Source: Plumapathes pennacea (Eukaryota; Cnidaria; Anthozoa; Antipatharia; Myriopathidae). From it: DNA of 64,000 nucleotides. Below, one piece after another: positions 21,090 to 34,600 of this stretch. The notes below the pieces were generated by a model. The model had not been told where the DNA came from. It did not search any database and saw only the letters and a list, made by a program, of their open reading frames with translations. The number at the start of each line of letters is the position of its first letter. Positions within the stretch are counted from its first letter, which is position 1. The stretch covers positions 20,839,670 through 20,903,669 of the forward strand of contig OZ038467.1 of the NCBI GenBank assembly GCA_964036295.1, read 5' to 3'. Position numbers and translations under genes: made by a program.

Positions 21090-24000
21090 ATCGAACAGAG
21101 CACACAAGATATTTACTTAGCGATTCGTTTAGTTCAGCGAAGCTCATGGGCTTCATTTGGCCGTTCTTACTCACAGCTACAATTTATAGGCGCTGCCAGG
21201 AGAAACATCTGACTTTAATGTCCAAACTGACAAACATAATGTACGCACCTAACTTCTTCCTCTTTGTCGGCGGTACAATCTGTTTGTATAAGAATGATGT
21301 TACTAGTTAATAACCCTTTTACTCCCATGAAGAGTGAACAACTCCAATTTTTTTCGGCTGCAATTTCCCATGCAACCATAATTAGTATATACCACACAAG
21401 TGAATAGTGCTTCTCGCGCGCTCTGATTGGCTCCTCAATCTCGGAATATCAAGTACTATTCACCTCCCGGCGGCTTCCGGTAAAACAAAATGGCGCGCGA
21501 GCCCAATTTTTGCTCATTTTTGTCGGAAATAAAATAGCTATTTGGGAGTTGGCTATTAAACTTGTGTGGTAGTAAAGAGATTTTATTTTTTATGACAACT
21601 GATTAAAACTGTCAGTTCTCTATATATTACTCATACATTTCTTCTGAAGTCTCTGGAAGAATTTGTCTTTTGAGGCTTCGGAGTGTTTAAAAATTCGCAG
21701 TCTTCCAAATCGCTAATTCGTCTCCTGCTAAAAGAGACGTCGTCATCACTTTCTTGTTTCAAATAATATCACAGAATAGTTAGCCCTCTGTTTTAAACAT
21801 TTGCCACCCGACCGATTTAACAAAAACTCATTCTTGTCTCTATTGCGTAAATCTTCGACCCTTGTTGACCTCGCTTACTGCACAGACAGCAGTGTCCGCA
21901 AGTAGTTATGGTTAAGTCTGTTATCTGTATACACAATCAGCTTCACACGTGGTTTTCATTCAGCCAAGCGGTTAACTGACCGACATTTTTATACAGAAAT
22001 TTTAATATTAAGCACGTTTATTTGGCAAGCCGAGTGTCCCATTTGTGTATCGGATCTATGGCAGTGTTAGAGCGCCGGTAGTAGTTTTGGCGTGGTTTAT
22101 AATATAACTACAGCTGGCCGACATGTGAAGAAGGTTGTGATGGCCAGCGGAAGTAAAGGTTTAGCGGAAGTGTGACTGCACAGTTTGCGCTGCAGAAGCT
22201 TTTAACATAGAATTCTAGATTCTCTCCATCTAATGTCTTGTGTACTTTTTGTTGCATATAATGGGGAAGCGAGCCCTTGATTTGAGTTTCTTACGACTAG
22301 TTTACATCAGGCAGTGAGGAGAAGATATTTCTGATCAGCTTTTAGTCGACCTGAAATTTTCCAGTCGAACAGAGCACCGGATATTCGGCTATAGCGACCA
22401 AACAAATAAGTAACCTTCTTTTCTGATAAATCAAATACCGCTCTAATAATTCCATATCAATTCTGTCGACCCTTGAGCACCAAAATTAAGCAATAGAAAC
22501 AAGATAAACGGCACGCACTAGATGTTTTGCGGTGCCAGCCTAGCATGTAAACAAATCCGTTGCTGTGAGTATTAAAATTGATTTGAGAGAAATCATAACT
22601 GATTTGCGAACTCGGTATTCTGTGTTATAACAGAAGCCGTGTACTGAATATGTGAAGAATTTTGTTTTTATTTCTTAAACACACGAGCTGCTGAGCAACG
22701 ATAGCGGTTCGCAAACAGAGTTTTCTTGAACATTCAAGAGTTGACTATAGCGAGAGTCATTGTTTACAAACTTTTATTTTGTCATTCATAATAATTTTGC
22801 CAACCGTGAAACAAAGGAACTCTGATCATCGCTATAAAAAGCCACCGCCGGAAATTCTTGAGGTCACGCGATTGATCACGCACTCTTTGTTATGAATTTG
22901 TGAGGATTGAATTCCCTGGTGAGCTGTTTCTTTACTGGTTTCTTCACTGAAATTCCAGGTTAAAACGGTGTGTTTGGAGTTGTGGGGCAAAACACAAGGA
23001 CAGAAGGGAGCTTTCTGTCAAGACTGCTTAAGCGTTTATAATTCCATTGTCTGCTGTTTTACCAAACTAGATTCTGATTGGTTCAAGTTGACAGTTGAGC
23101 GGGCCGGGGAGTCCCCAGGGATTGTTCCTTCCTTGCAAGTACGCCATCTTGTCTGGTGACTTGAGTGTGACATTGTTGTGGAGCTTTTCTTCAGCAGAGG
23201 TTAGTGAATCTTTATGCTGTTAGAACAGTGGCTAACGGATACAATAGGACACTTCACTTGTTCGAAGATCGGCGCTTTCCTTGGTGAAATGTGCGCGTTT
23301 GAGTTCAGTGATTCATCGAGTGTTGTGTGGTCTGAATTCTGTCGTTGAATATTAATATTTACTGATTTTCAGGTTTTAACAATCTATTAGAAGTTTGTTT
23401 GGGGATGTGTTGAAACGTAACTTTACTTCAATTTGCACACTAATCAAAAGATCGCTCTCTGGAAACGCCTTGCGAATGGGCCAGACGGTTTTGACTTCTG
23501 AATCAGCCATACGCTGGAAAAGCATGCGACATAAAAAGCGGGCAATTCGCTCGAAAGCAACAGAATTTTCGCTTGAAAGAGAGTGTTTTCCAGTCAGTTT
23601 GAGGGCTGGTATTCTTGGGTCGATGTATGATAAATCATATTGTGACGTAGATCTATATAAACACAATTCTGTAGCTTTGTGGAACCACGCGAAATACACA
23701 GTGTAGAAGAAAAACGCCTTGAAGCAAATAATTAAGGTTCTTGGCTTATCAGTCTGATAGTACAAAGAGAGCGATAACTGAATAGTGAAACTGAAAGAAT
23801 TCTGTAATGAAAAAAGCAAAACAGGAGGAACATTTTTGTCATTCTAACCAACTTGGTTAATATAATTGTCAAAATAGTGGTCAAAAAATACTCATGACTT
23901 CAATAATTTGTAACAGGCGAATTGACAACAAGCCTCTATAACTTGATGAATGCAGGCAAAGAGAGAATATTCAGTTCAGTTCAATTTAATGTGTTTCCCT

Positions 24001-24856
24001 GTTGATGTATAGCATATTACGTGCAATAATTATTGTAGATTGAATTAGACTTTAAAAAAGTACATTCAATGATTTAGGTGTAAGATCCGTACCCTCAATC
24101 AAATGACCAACAATTTCTGAATAGGAGAAGGCCAGCATTTTTGTAAACACATGGTCTATCAAGCTACAGCATCTAATGAACATCAAAAGATAATTTGTAG
24201 CTTCACAAATATGACAGCTTTGATTTCTCAAGCACAGTGAACATGTAGGTGGCAATAAACAACATGGAATTCACTCAACAGAAAAGAGAGAGGAAACAAT
24301 TTTACATTTAGCAGCAGTATTGTCCCCGGCTGCATACTTTAATCTTGCAACATGGAGACTGTCTCTTAACCTAGGTTTCCGAACCAAACATTTGCAATCC
24401 AAATCAACTGATTGCTGGCCGAAAATGCCTCAGGAACCAGACAGTTTTTGACTTCACACAGGAAGCATAAAAAACGAGTAATTCACTCAAGAGCTGAAAA
24501 AGGAGAGAGGAAAAATTATTTCACATTTAAAACCATATAGCTCAGTCAGCCTGATGGAATATGGAGATACATGACATGCACATACTGTACAAGACCATTA
24601 GATTCCCTGGTTTTTTAAATCCCATGAAAAATCACACTTTGTACAGACGGAAAGATGCTTCAAGAAAATAAGGTTCTTTATTGATTAGTCTTAGAAAATG
24701 CATATGGATTTCTATAAAAGAACTGAAACTGAACAAACAGGAAGCACATTCTTTGCATTCTTATCAGCACAATGGGGCAGCCTTGCTTGGCTATTTAGAA
24801 CCAGAAAGTCAATAAATGGATCATGTTCCTGACTTCAAGAACTTGTGACAAGCCTT
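21090..24856. repeat. Direct duplication, copy A
   Basis: Collinear with 25503-29912. Shared landmarks are GCGCTGCCAGGAGAAACATC (21191 / 25600), TCTAGATTCTCTCCATCTAA (22214 / 26389) and GGTCACGCGATTGATCACGC (22861 / 27911). Both copies are non-coding with many small differences. Copy B ends beside exon 1 of the TM-NACHT gene, so copy A may be the upstream region of a lost paralog. Confidence 0.85.
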
Positions 24857-24879
24857 GATAAATATTGATGGAGCAGTTA

Positions 24880-25115
24880 AAATGTTAGAGTAATATTTAT
24901 TGATTCACCTGTGAAGTCCCTCAGTCAGTGTCCACATGACTCATTACACTCTTTGTGATAGAATTGGTTGAGTTTTAGTTGAAATGCAGTCTTTATCTGA
25001 TTACTGTTAGAGTAATTATTGATTCACCTGTGAGGTGTTACCATCAGTCAGTGTCCCCATGACTCATTACACTCTTTGTGATAGAATTTGCTGAGTTTCA
25101 CCAGTGAAATGCTGT
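24880..25115. repeat. Two tandem copies of about 125 bp
   Basis: TTATTGATTCACCTGTGA...GTCAGTGTCC..CATGACTCATTACACTC occurs at about 24896 and 25015. It lies in the gap between the two large duplicated copies. Confidence 0.75.
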
Positions 25116-25502
25116 CTTTATCTGTGCCAAGTGTGTCGTCATATTTCCCCGTATTTCATGTTTGCAAGTCACAAGCAGTAGCAACTTATGGCAATTTCCT
25201 GTAGATTGTTTGATAATTTAGATCATGCAGTCTTTGTTGTGTAAATTTTAACCAAATTGTTTTTCTGGTGTGTACAAAAGAGCAGAGCTAAAGTATGTAG
25301 AAATCTGAAGGGCTATATTTGTAGCATTCTCAGTTTACACCTACCTCGACGCAGCGATACCAATTTACACCATCAAAACTTTTTAAACTAGTATATACAG
25401 TGGCGTACTACTTTTTAAAAGCAAATGTTCAAATTGTCAACATGGGAAGTTAGGATTTTCTAACATTAATATAAAAGATATTCACTGTAGCCAAGATATG
25501 AC

Positions 25503-28500
25503 AGAACAGAGCACACAAGAATTATTTACACTGTGACTCAAAAGTTTAGTTGAACCGAGTTTATAGGCTTCATTTGGTTCTTAGTCAGATACATTTTATA
25601 GGCGCTGCCAGGAGAAACATCCTGACCTTAATGTCTAAACCGACAAACATATTATGCAGATTCTGTAATCAGTGTCCGCACCTAACTTCAGACCCTTTGT
25701 TGGCTGTACAATTTGTATAAGAATAATGATGTTATTGTTTCACTCCAATGAAGAGTGAACAACTTCACTTTTTTTCGCTTGCAATTTCCCTTGCAACCAT
25801 AACTATATTTACAGTAAAGATCGAGAACTTGTTTTTTTCATGACAACTGATTAAACTGTCGATTCTCACTACAGTACTCATAAATTTCTTCTGAAGTCGC
25901 TGGGAGATTTTGTATTTTGAGCTTGGGAGTGAAAGTGTTTAAAAATTCAGAGTTCTCCCAATCTCTAATTCGTCTCCTGCTAAAAATGATGTCGTCTTCA
26001 GTTTCTTGTTATAATTAATATAACACAGCATGGTTAGCCCGCTGTTTTAAACATTTGGCCACCCAGCCGTTTTAGCAAAAACTCATTCTTCCTTCTAATG
26101 CTTAATTCTTCGACCCTTGTTGACCTCGCTTACTGCCCAGACAGAAGTGTCCGCTGACCGACATTTTTATACACAAATTTTATTATTACGCATGTTTATT
26201 CGGAAAGCTGAGTGTCCCATCTGTGTGTCGGATCTATGGTAGTGTTAGAGCGCCGGTGGTGGTTTTAGCGTGGTTTACACGCATAACTACAGCTTGCCGA
26301 CACGTGAAGAATTGTGATGACCAGTGGAAGTAAATGCTTAGCGGAAGTGTAACTGCACAGTTTGCGCTGCAGAAGCTTTGAGCACAGAATTCTAGATTCT
26401 CTCCATCTAATGTCTTGTGTACTTTTTGTTACATGTAATGGGGAAACGAGCTCTTGATCTGAGTTTCTACGACTAGTTTACATCAGGCAGTGAGGAGAAG
26501 ATATTTCTGATCAGCTTTTTAATAGTCGACCTGAAACTTTCCAGTCGAACACAGCACAAGATATTCGGCTATAGCGAGCAAACAAATAAGTAGCCTTCTC
26601 TTCTGATATATCATATACCGCTCTAATAATCCCATATCAATTCTGTCGACAACTTGAGCACCAAAATTAAGCAATAGAAACAAGATAAACGGCACGCACT
26701 AGATGTTTTGCGGTGCCAGCCTAGCATGTAAACAAATCCGTTGCTGTGAGTATTAAAATTGATTTGAGAGAAATCATAACTGTTTTGTGAACTCGGTATT
26801 CTGTGTTATAACAGAAGCCATGTACTGAATATGTGAAGAATTTTGTTTTTATTTCTTAAACTCACGAGCTGCTGAGCAACGATAGCGGTTCGCAAATAGA
26901 GTTTTCTCGAACATTCAAGAGTTGACCATAGCGAGAATCATTGTTTACAAACTTTTATTTTGTCATTCATAATTTTGCCAACCGTGAAACAAAGGAACTC
27001 TTTAATACAGTGTTGTATCCAGGATTTCAAAACTGGGGGTCCTTCGGACCCCCTCTTCCAAAATTTAGGGGTCCAAGTAGGATTTTGTGGGGTCCAACTA
27101 ATTAATATTCATTTTTAATATTAATATTCGTGGCGTGTCATTATTCACATTGCTTATTTTTGTACCAAACAAATAACAAGCCGATAGGACATTTTTTATG
27201 TTCCTGCCACATTTTGTTCTCTTTCGAGGAGGTTTTCGGCTAAAAGTATTTTATTGACGTCCTCCATACGCACAAAACATATTTATGCAAATCTGAACTC
27301 AATTCTTTGGGTTATCAAATTTCACCACGCTACGCGAAAAATTGACAGCTTGATTTTCAGTCGATGTACAAGACTACAGGTCAATGTTTTAAGATTTGTA
27401 TGCAGACAGATTTCGACCGTTTGACATATTAAAAGCGGTGTCGTCGTGATCGATAAAAGGTGTGCACGTCGCGATAAACTGAGCCGCTCGAACAGCCAGT
27501 GGTTTACAGTAATATTTGATCGAATATTTGTTCAGTCACACTCGCATTCCAGGATTTAACCCTTAGAAATTGTACTACTTTTTTCGTGTCGTATGCAACA
27601 AAAAACCAAATCACGGAGTGATTTTTTATTCGTGTCGTAAGCGAAAGTTGCAACGCGTAAATCAGGCTTTACCGACGCGCTATCAGTGGTGAAGGATCAG
27701 CGTCGGCTTTCCGCTTAGCGGGTCGCGTCCCGAAAAGAGTCGCTTGTCAATTAATTTTTTGAGTGCGTCCAAGCGGACGCACTTGCTGGAATTTTTTGCG
27801 TCCAAATTGAGATTTGTGCGTCCCAGGACGCAATGACGCGCTCTGGATACAACACTGTTAATATTGTCAGCGTGATCATCACTATAAAAAGCCACAACCG
27901 GAAATTCTTGAGGTCACGCGATTGATCACGCACTCTTTGTTATGAATTTGTGAGGATTGAATTCCCTGGTGAGCTGTTTCTTTACTGGTTTCTTCACTGA
28001 AATTCGAGGTTAAAACGGTGTGTTTGGAGTTGTGGTGCAAAACACAGGACAGAGAGTCGAGCTTTCTGTCAAGACTGCTCAAGCGTTTATAATTCCATTG
28101 TCTGCTGTTTTACCAAACTAGATTCTGATTGGTTCAAGTTGACAGTTGAGCGGGCCGGGGAGTCCCCAGAGACTGCTACTTCGTTGCAAGTACGCCATCT
28201 TGTCTGGTGACTTGACTGTGACTTTCTTGTGGAGTTTCTCTACAGCAGAGGTTAGTGAATCTTTATACTGTTAGAACAGTGGTTAACGGATACAATAAGA
28301 CACCTCGGTTGCTCGTCGATCGGCGCTTTCCTTGGTGAAATGTGCGCGTTTGAGTTCAGTGATTCATTGGGTGTTGTAGTCTGAATTCTGTCGTTGAATA
28401 TTTGTATTTACTGGTTTTCAGGTTGTAACAATCTATTTGAAAGTTTTTTGGGGATGTGTTTAAACGTAACTTCACTTCAATTTGCACTCTAATCAAAAGA

Positions 28501-29912
28501 TCGCTAACTGGAAACGCCTTGCGATTCGGCCAGGACGGTTTCGATTTCTGAAATTCAGCGATCACACTGGAAAAGCATGCGATATGAAAGGCGGGCAATT
28601 TACTCAAAAGCAACAGAAGAGAGAAAAGTTTCGATTTAAAGACAGCGTTGTCCAATCAGTTTGAGGGCTGGTATTCTTGGGCCGATGTACGAGAAATCAT
28701 ATTGTGACATAGATCTATATAAACACAATTCTGTAGCTTTGTGGAATCACGCGAAAAACAGTTTATCAGTGAAAAACGCTTCCAAGCAAATAATTGATGC
28801 TCTTCGCTGATTGGTCTGAGAGTACAAAGAGAGTGATAACTGACCAGTGAAACTGAAAGAATTCTGTACAGAAAAAAGAAACAATACAAGAAGACCAATC
28901 TTTGCATTTTAATTATCCAGCACAATTATTAGGCTATTATTTATACTACCAAAATAATAGTCAATAAATAATCATGACTTCAATATTTTGCAACAGGCAA
29001 TTTGACACCAAGCTTTGATAACTTGGTAAATGCAGCTAAATAAAGAATATTATATAGATTTAGTTGAATTCAATTTATTTCCTTGTTGATGTATAATATA
29101 TTACATACAAGAAATATTGTGAATTAGATATGAAAAGAGTATATTCAATGCTATAAGTGTGGTATACTTACCCTCAATCAAATAAAAAACAATTTCTGGA
29201 CAAGAGAAAGGCAGCATTTTTTGAACACATACATGCACTTTTAAAGATAATTTGCTTCACAAATCAGACAGCTTTGCTTTCTTAAGCCCGGTGAACATGT
29301 AGGTGTAAATATACAGCATGGAATTCACTCAACAACAAAGAAAGAAGAAACACTGTACATTAACAGCAGTATTAATTGTCCCCAGCTACATGTTTTATTC
29401 TTGTAACATGGTGACTGTCTCTTAGCATAGGTTTTGGAACCAAACATTTGCTATCCAAATCAAATGATCACTTGCCTCAGGAACCAGACAGTTTTGATTT
29501 CTCACCAGGAAGCATAAAAAAATATGAGTAATTCACTCATGAGCTCCAGAAAAGAGAGAGGGAAAAAAATTACATTTAAAACCATATAACCCAGTCAGCC
29601 ATAGGGAATCTGGAGATACAGAAAATATCACTGACATACATGCACGAACTTGGCCATTTATAGATTTCCTGGCTTTGTGAATCATGCGAAAAATCACACT
29701 ATGTACAGATGAAAGATGTTTCGAGAAAGTATGAATCTCTATTGATCAGTCTTTGAGTACATTGAGAGGGTGAAGAATAGATTTCTATGACAAAACTGAA
29801 CAAACAAGAATATTCTTGACATCTTACCAGCACAATGGGGTAGCCTTGTTTGGCTACCTAAGAACCACAAAGTCAATAAATGGATCATATTCAAGACTTC
29901 AAGATTTTGTGA
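25503..29912. repeat. Direct duplication, copy B
   Basis: Second copy of 21090-24856, longer because of an 850-bp insertion at 27008-27857. It runs to within about 60 bp of the first coding exon of the TM-NACHT gene, so it should include that gene's promoter and any 5' untranslated exon. A possible donor is the GTTAGT at 28251, which is also present in copy A near 23200. Confidence 0.85.
27008..27857. mobile_element. Non-autonomous inverted-repeat transposon inside copy B
   Basis: The ends CAGTGTTGTATCCAG and CTGGATACAACACTG are perfect 15-bp inverted repeats. TTAATA flanks both sides (27002-27007 and 27858-27863). Copy A has the uninterrupted site, so the insertion is proven by comparison. 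CAGTG ends resemble hAT elements, but hAT makes 8-bp duplications, so the superfamily is uncertain. A short minus-strand frame running into its right end has no known domain. Confidence 0.85.
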
Positions 29913-29971
29913 CAGAGAAGCCATGAAAAAATCATTGTACAAAACAACATTACCTTTTTTTTTCTTTGCAG

Positions 29972-31557
29972 TGATTTTGAAGTATACTGTACCCACCAAC
30001 CCAAGAAAATGGAGACATGTTTAGGTGCAAAGAAGTTTGAAAAGTTCAATTTTCTGAGTTTCCTTAGTTTGACCATCTTTGGCACTGGAGCATCTATCTG
30101 TCTGACTGCTGCCATTACCATAGCAATTGCCGAACCTTTACAGTTTTTGTGCCTCACAACAGCAGGAAACAAGGCAGTTGACAGAATCCAGAAGCAGGGT
30201 TATGAGGACTATGGAATGAAGGCTGGCCAATTCCCCATGTATGCTTTTGTGTTGTTAGATTTCCTTCCTATACTGCTGGTGTGTTTCGTGTTCCAAGGGT
30301 TTCTCGACATTACGAACGAGAAAATGAGGTGTGGCGGCAAGGTGTCTACAGCATATATTAGTATACTTGTCTTCAGAATCCTTGTGCTGGCTGTCTTTGT
30401 ACCATTGCAGTGGGGGCATTTCTACCCCGTCTTGTTCCCAACCGAACACATCTTTACTCCGCCACAAACTAGTCAGGTGTCACGTCCTGGATACAACTAC
30501 ACTAAAGCTGCAAATGCAACATTGCCACCTTTGGTTTATGACTGCAAGAACCGTGTTGCTGTGGCAAAATCCACCTTAAGCATTGTTCTGTTTTTGTTAC
30601 GCTGTTTTGTGTTGGTCCTCTCTTTGATGGAGATGATTCAGCTTGCATATGAGACAAGAAAATTCAATCGAGATGGATCATTTCTTGATGATGATGTGTT
30701 TTGTCAAAAGTTTCTTGAAAAGAAAGGTAAGTATAACAATAATTATAATCACAATTTAGATATTGCAATAATACAGTCAAACCCCGCTATATTGATGTCC
30801 CATGGGCCATGAAAAAGTTTAAAATAGTAGGGTTTCGAATTTACCAAGCTTGTCAAGCTAATCCAAGGGGATTTGTCTTGACTTTGCATTAACTGAGTTC
30901 GAGATAGCGGGGTTTGACTGTATTTAGTTACTTAACAGCGCTATTTCTAACAATTTGCCCAATAGGGCTTTAAATGCATTCAAAAATGGCTGCTTTACAA
31001 AATATGGCTGACAGTCATCTGAAAATTATAACTTATTACAAACTAATCTACTTAACATACACATATTTTTGACTAGATAAATACAATAATATATACATAT
31101 TATATTCTACTAAATTTACTCATAATTCCTTAATCTTTACCAAAATCCGTAGACTCTCTTAAAGAAAGTAGGCGATAGTTACCCTTAAAATTAGGGATGA
31201 AGGAAGCAAACCGTACTTCCTGTCGCAGAGAGTTCCAATATTAGAAAGGGGGCAGCAAGTGATAAAACTCTAAAACCATATGTTCATGCCAACTTGGCAG
31301 TCACCCCTCGTACAATGCTGCAGCAATTTGTTTTAGCAATTAGCTGGCAGACCAAACTTTGGTCATTTAATGTTCTATTCTGTAGTTACTACAGGCTCTC
31401 AAGATGCTGAAGGTGAGGGACATCCTATGGAAAACCGACCAAGTAAGTAATCTCTTCTTCAAACCCGTTACAGATGCAATAATTTTTTCCAGCACACAAA
31501 ACAGATCAAAGACCTGAAAGAAAGATCTATGTGACAAAATACTTGCTAGTGATTAAA

Positions 31558-31605
<48 letters not shown>

Positions 31606-34600
31606 TAATATTATTTTATCTAACTTGAATACAGAATCTCCTTCAATCTTCCCTGTTAGAAATGCATGAACTTGACTTGCTCGTTTAAGCATGTGTGAGC
31701 TCTCTGTAACCAAACCTGTCGAGGCCTTGTTTTAAAGAACACCATGGATACAAACACAGTCAGCAGTTTACCGAACTGCACATGCAGAACAGCCCAGACC
31801 TATATGACTAATTTGTTGAGACAAAGAAACTGATTTGACTCATCTTAATGTTGGGAAGAGTGACTCACGCATGCTCAACAGAGAAAAAATTAATTCATTG
31901 GGAAACTCTGATGTTTACTCAGATCAGAGGTTCTGCTAGCGGGTTATGATTTATCAGAGAAGGCATAGAAAATTAAAGATTGAATTACTGTAATGTGCAA
32001 AACAATGGAGGATTATAATGATGTGATAATGGAAATGCAAGGAGAATAACATAATGTTGGACACACACAATCTCAGTATCACACCCTCCCCCTGCACAAA
32101 CATCAAGATAACCTGCATCATAAAGTTGCAGTTTGTCTCCATGTTATATTTTAAGGTCACTCCAGAGATTCATTGGGTGCACTCGTCTATGGAAAACTTT
32201 GGATCAAAACTTTTTTGGCTTTTATGTGATTGCTGTAACACTTTGAGAAACATTGCGGCTATCATTCAGCAATAATATAATGATATTTAATTTAACTGGG
32301 GAAAACATTTTCAGTGATATTATAGTTTAAGTAGGACAACACTTTTTGAACAAAATTGCAGCCAGTGAAAAAAATTTGTTTTATATTTGTTTTCAAACTT
32401 TTACAGGAATCGCATTAAAGTCGAAAAAGTGGTTCAAAGTTTGTCATGGATTAGTGCCATTCAATTTTGAGAACTTGGCTTTTTAAAGCTGATTGAGCTA
32501 TAAATTCTCACTATATCACTCAAACCTTTGTCTGTAATGCTAAGGAGAAAGTTATAGAGTACCAAAGTGATGAAGTCACAAAAACATTTTTTCTGAAAAA
32601 ATAGATTTTGTCCAAATCTTCAGAATGGCCTATCTGAAAATAATTCACACAAAAAATTAGCTCTTTAGCACATTAAGCAGCTGAGATATGGGCTTTTGAA
32701 GTTCAAATTGCTTCATACTAAACCCTCTTATTTAGTGTCAGTTCCTTTGTTTTAGAACATAACATTTTTTGTTGACACTATGTTTTAAAAATGGCTGCTT
32801 TACAAAAAATGGTTGACAGTCATCTGAAAATTATAACTTATTACAAACTAATTTTCTTAAAATACACATATTTATGACTAGATAAATACAATAATATATA
32901 CATATTATGTTCTACTAAATTTACCAAGCTTGTCAAGCTAATCCAAGGGGATTTGTCTTGACTTTGCATTAACTGAGTTCGAGATAGCGGGGTTTGACTG
33001 TATTTAGTTACTTAACAGCACTCTTTCTAACAATTTGCCCAATAGCACTTTAAATGCATTAAAAAATGGCTGCTTTACAAAATATGGCTGACAGTCATCT
33101 GAAAATTATAACTTATTACAAACTAATCTTCTTAAAATACACATTTTATAACTAGATAAATACAATAATATATACATATTATGTTCTACTAAATTTACTC
33201 ATAATTCCTTAATCTTTACCAACATCCATAGACTCTCTTAAAGAAAGTAGGCGATAGTTACCCTTAAAATTAGATATGAAGGAAGCAAACCGTACTTCCT
33301 GTCGCAGAGAGTTCCAATATTAGAAAGGGGGCAGCACATGATAAAACTCTAAAACCATATGTTCATGCCAACTTGGCAGTCACCCCTCATACAATGCTGC
33401 AGCAATTTTTTTAGCAATTAGCTGGCAGACCAAACTTTGGTCATTTAATGTTCTATTCTGTTGTTACTACAGGCTGTCAAGATGCTGAAGGTCAGGGACT
33501 TTCTATGGAAGACCAAGCAAGTAAGTAATCTCTTCAAACCCTTACAGATGCAATAAAATTTTCCAGCACACAAAACAGATCAAAGACCTGAAAGAAAGAT
33601 CTATGTGACAAAATACTTGCTAGTGATTAAAATTTATTATTATTATTATTATTTAATATTATTTTATCTAACTTGAATACAGAATCTCCTTCAATCTTCC
33701 CTGTTAGAAATGCATGAACTTGACTTACTCGGTTAAGCATGTGTGAGCTCTATGTAACCGAACCTGTCTAGACCTTGTTTTAAAGAACACCATGGACACA
33801 AACACAGCAGTTTACCGAACTGCACATGCAGAACAGCCCAGACCTATATGACTGATTTGTTGAGACAAAGAAACTGATTTGACTCATCTTAATGTTGGGA
33901 AGAGTGACTCACGCATGCTGAACAGAGAAAAAATGAATTCATTGGGAAACTCTGATGTTTACTCAGATCAGAGGTTCTGCTAGCGGGTTATGATTTATCA
34001 GGGAAGGCATAGAAAATTAAATGTTGAATTACTGTAATGTGCAAAACAATGGAGAATTATAATGATGTGATAATGGAAATGCAAGGAGAATAACTATAAT
34101 GTTGGACACACAGGATCTCACTTCCTTTGATTTAGAACTGACACTAAATAAGAGGGTTTAGTATGGAGCAATTTGAACTTCAAAAGCCCATATCTCAGCT
34201 GCTTAATGTGCTAAAGAGCTATTTTTTTGTGTGTGCATTATTTTCAGATAGGCCATTCTGAAGATTTGGACAAAATCCATTTTTTCAGAAAAAATATTTT
34301 TGTGACATCATCAGTTTGGTACTCTATTGTGATCTGGGATGTGAAAGTGTTAGGTTCTACTCATTTATTACGTCCCTGGAGGGGGGGGGGGTAGCATTTT
34401 GTGTTGACACTATGTTTTTGGGGGGTATATTTTCTATCGTCTGGAAGATATAGGGGTAAAAATTTGAGATTATGTACCTGTGTGCTATTAGTAAAGGTCT
34501 AAAGCAATTGATAATATTAAGTATGAGCTTTGGAAGAAACAGCAAAAAAGCCATATGTTCTGCTGAAAACTACCATGAAAATGAAGAAAATGCCATTTTA

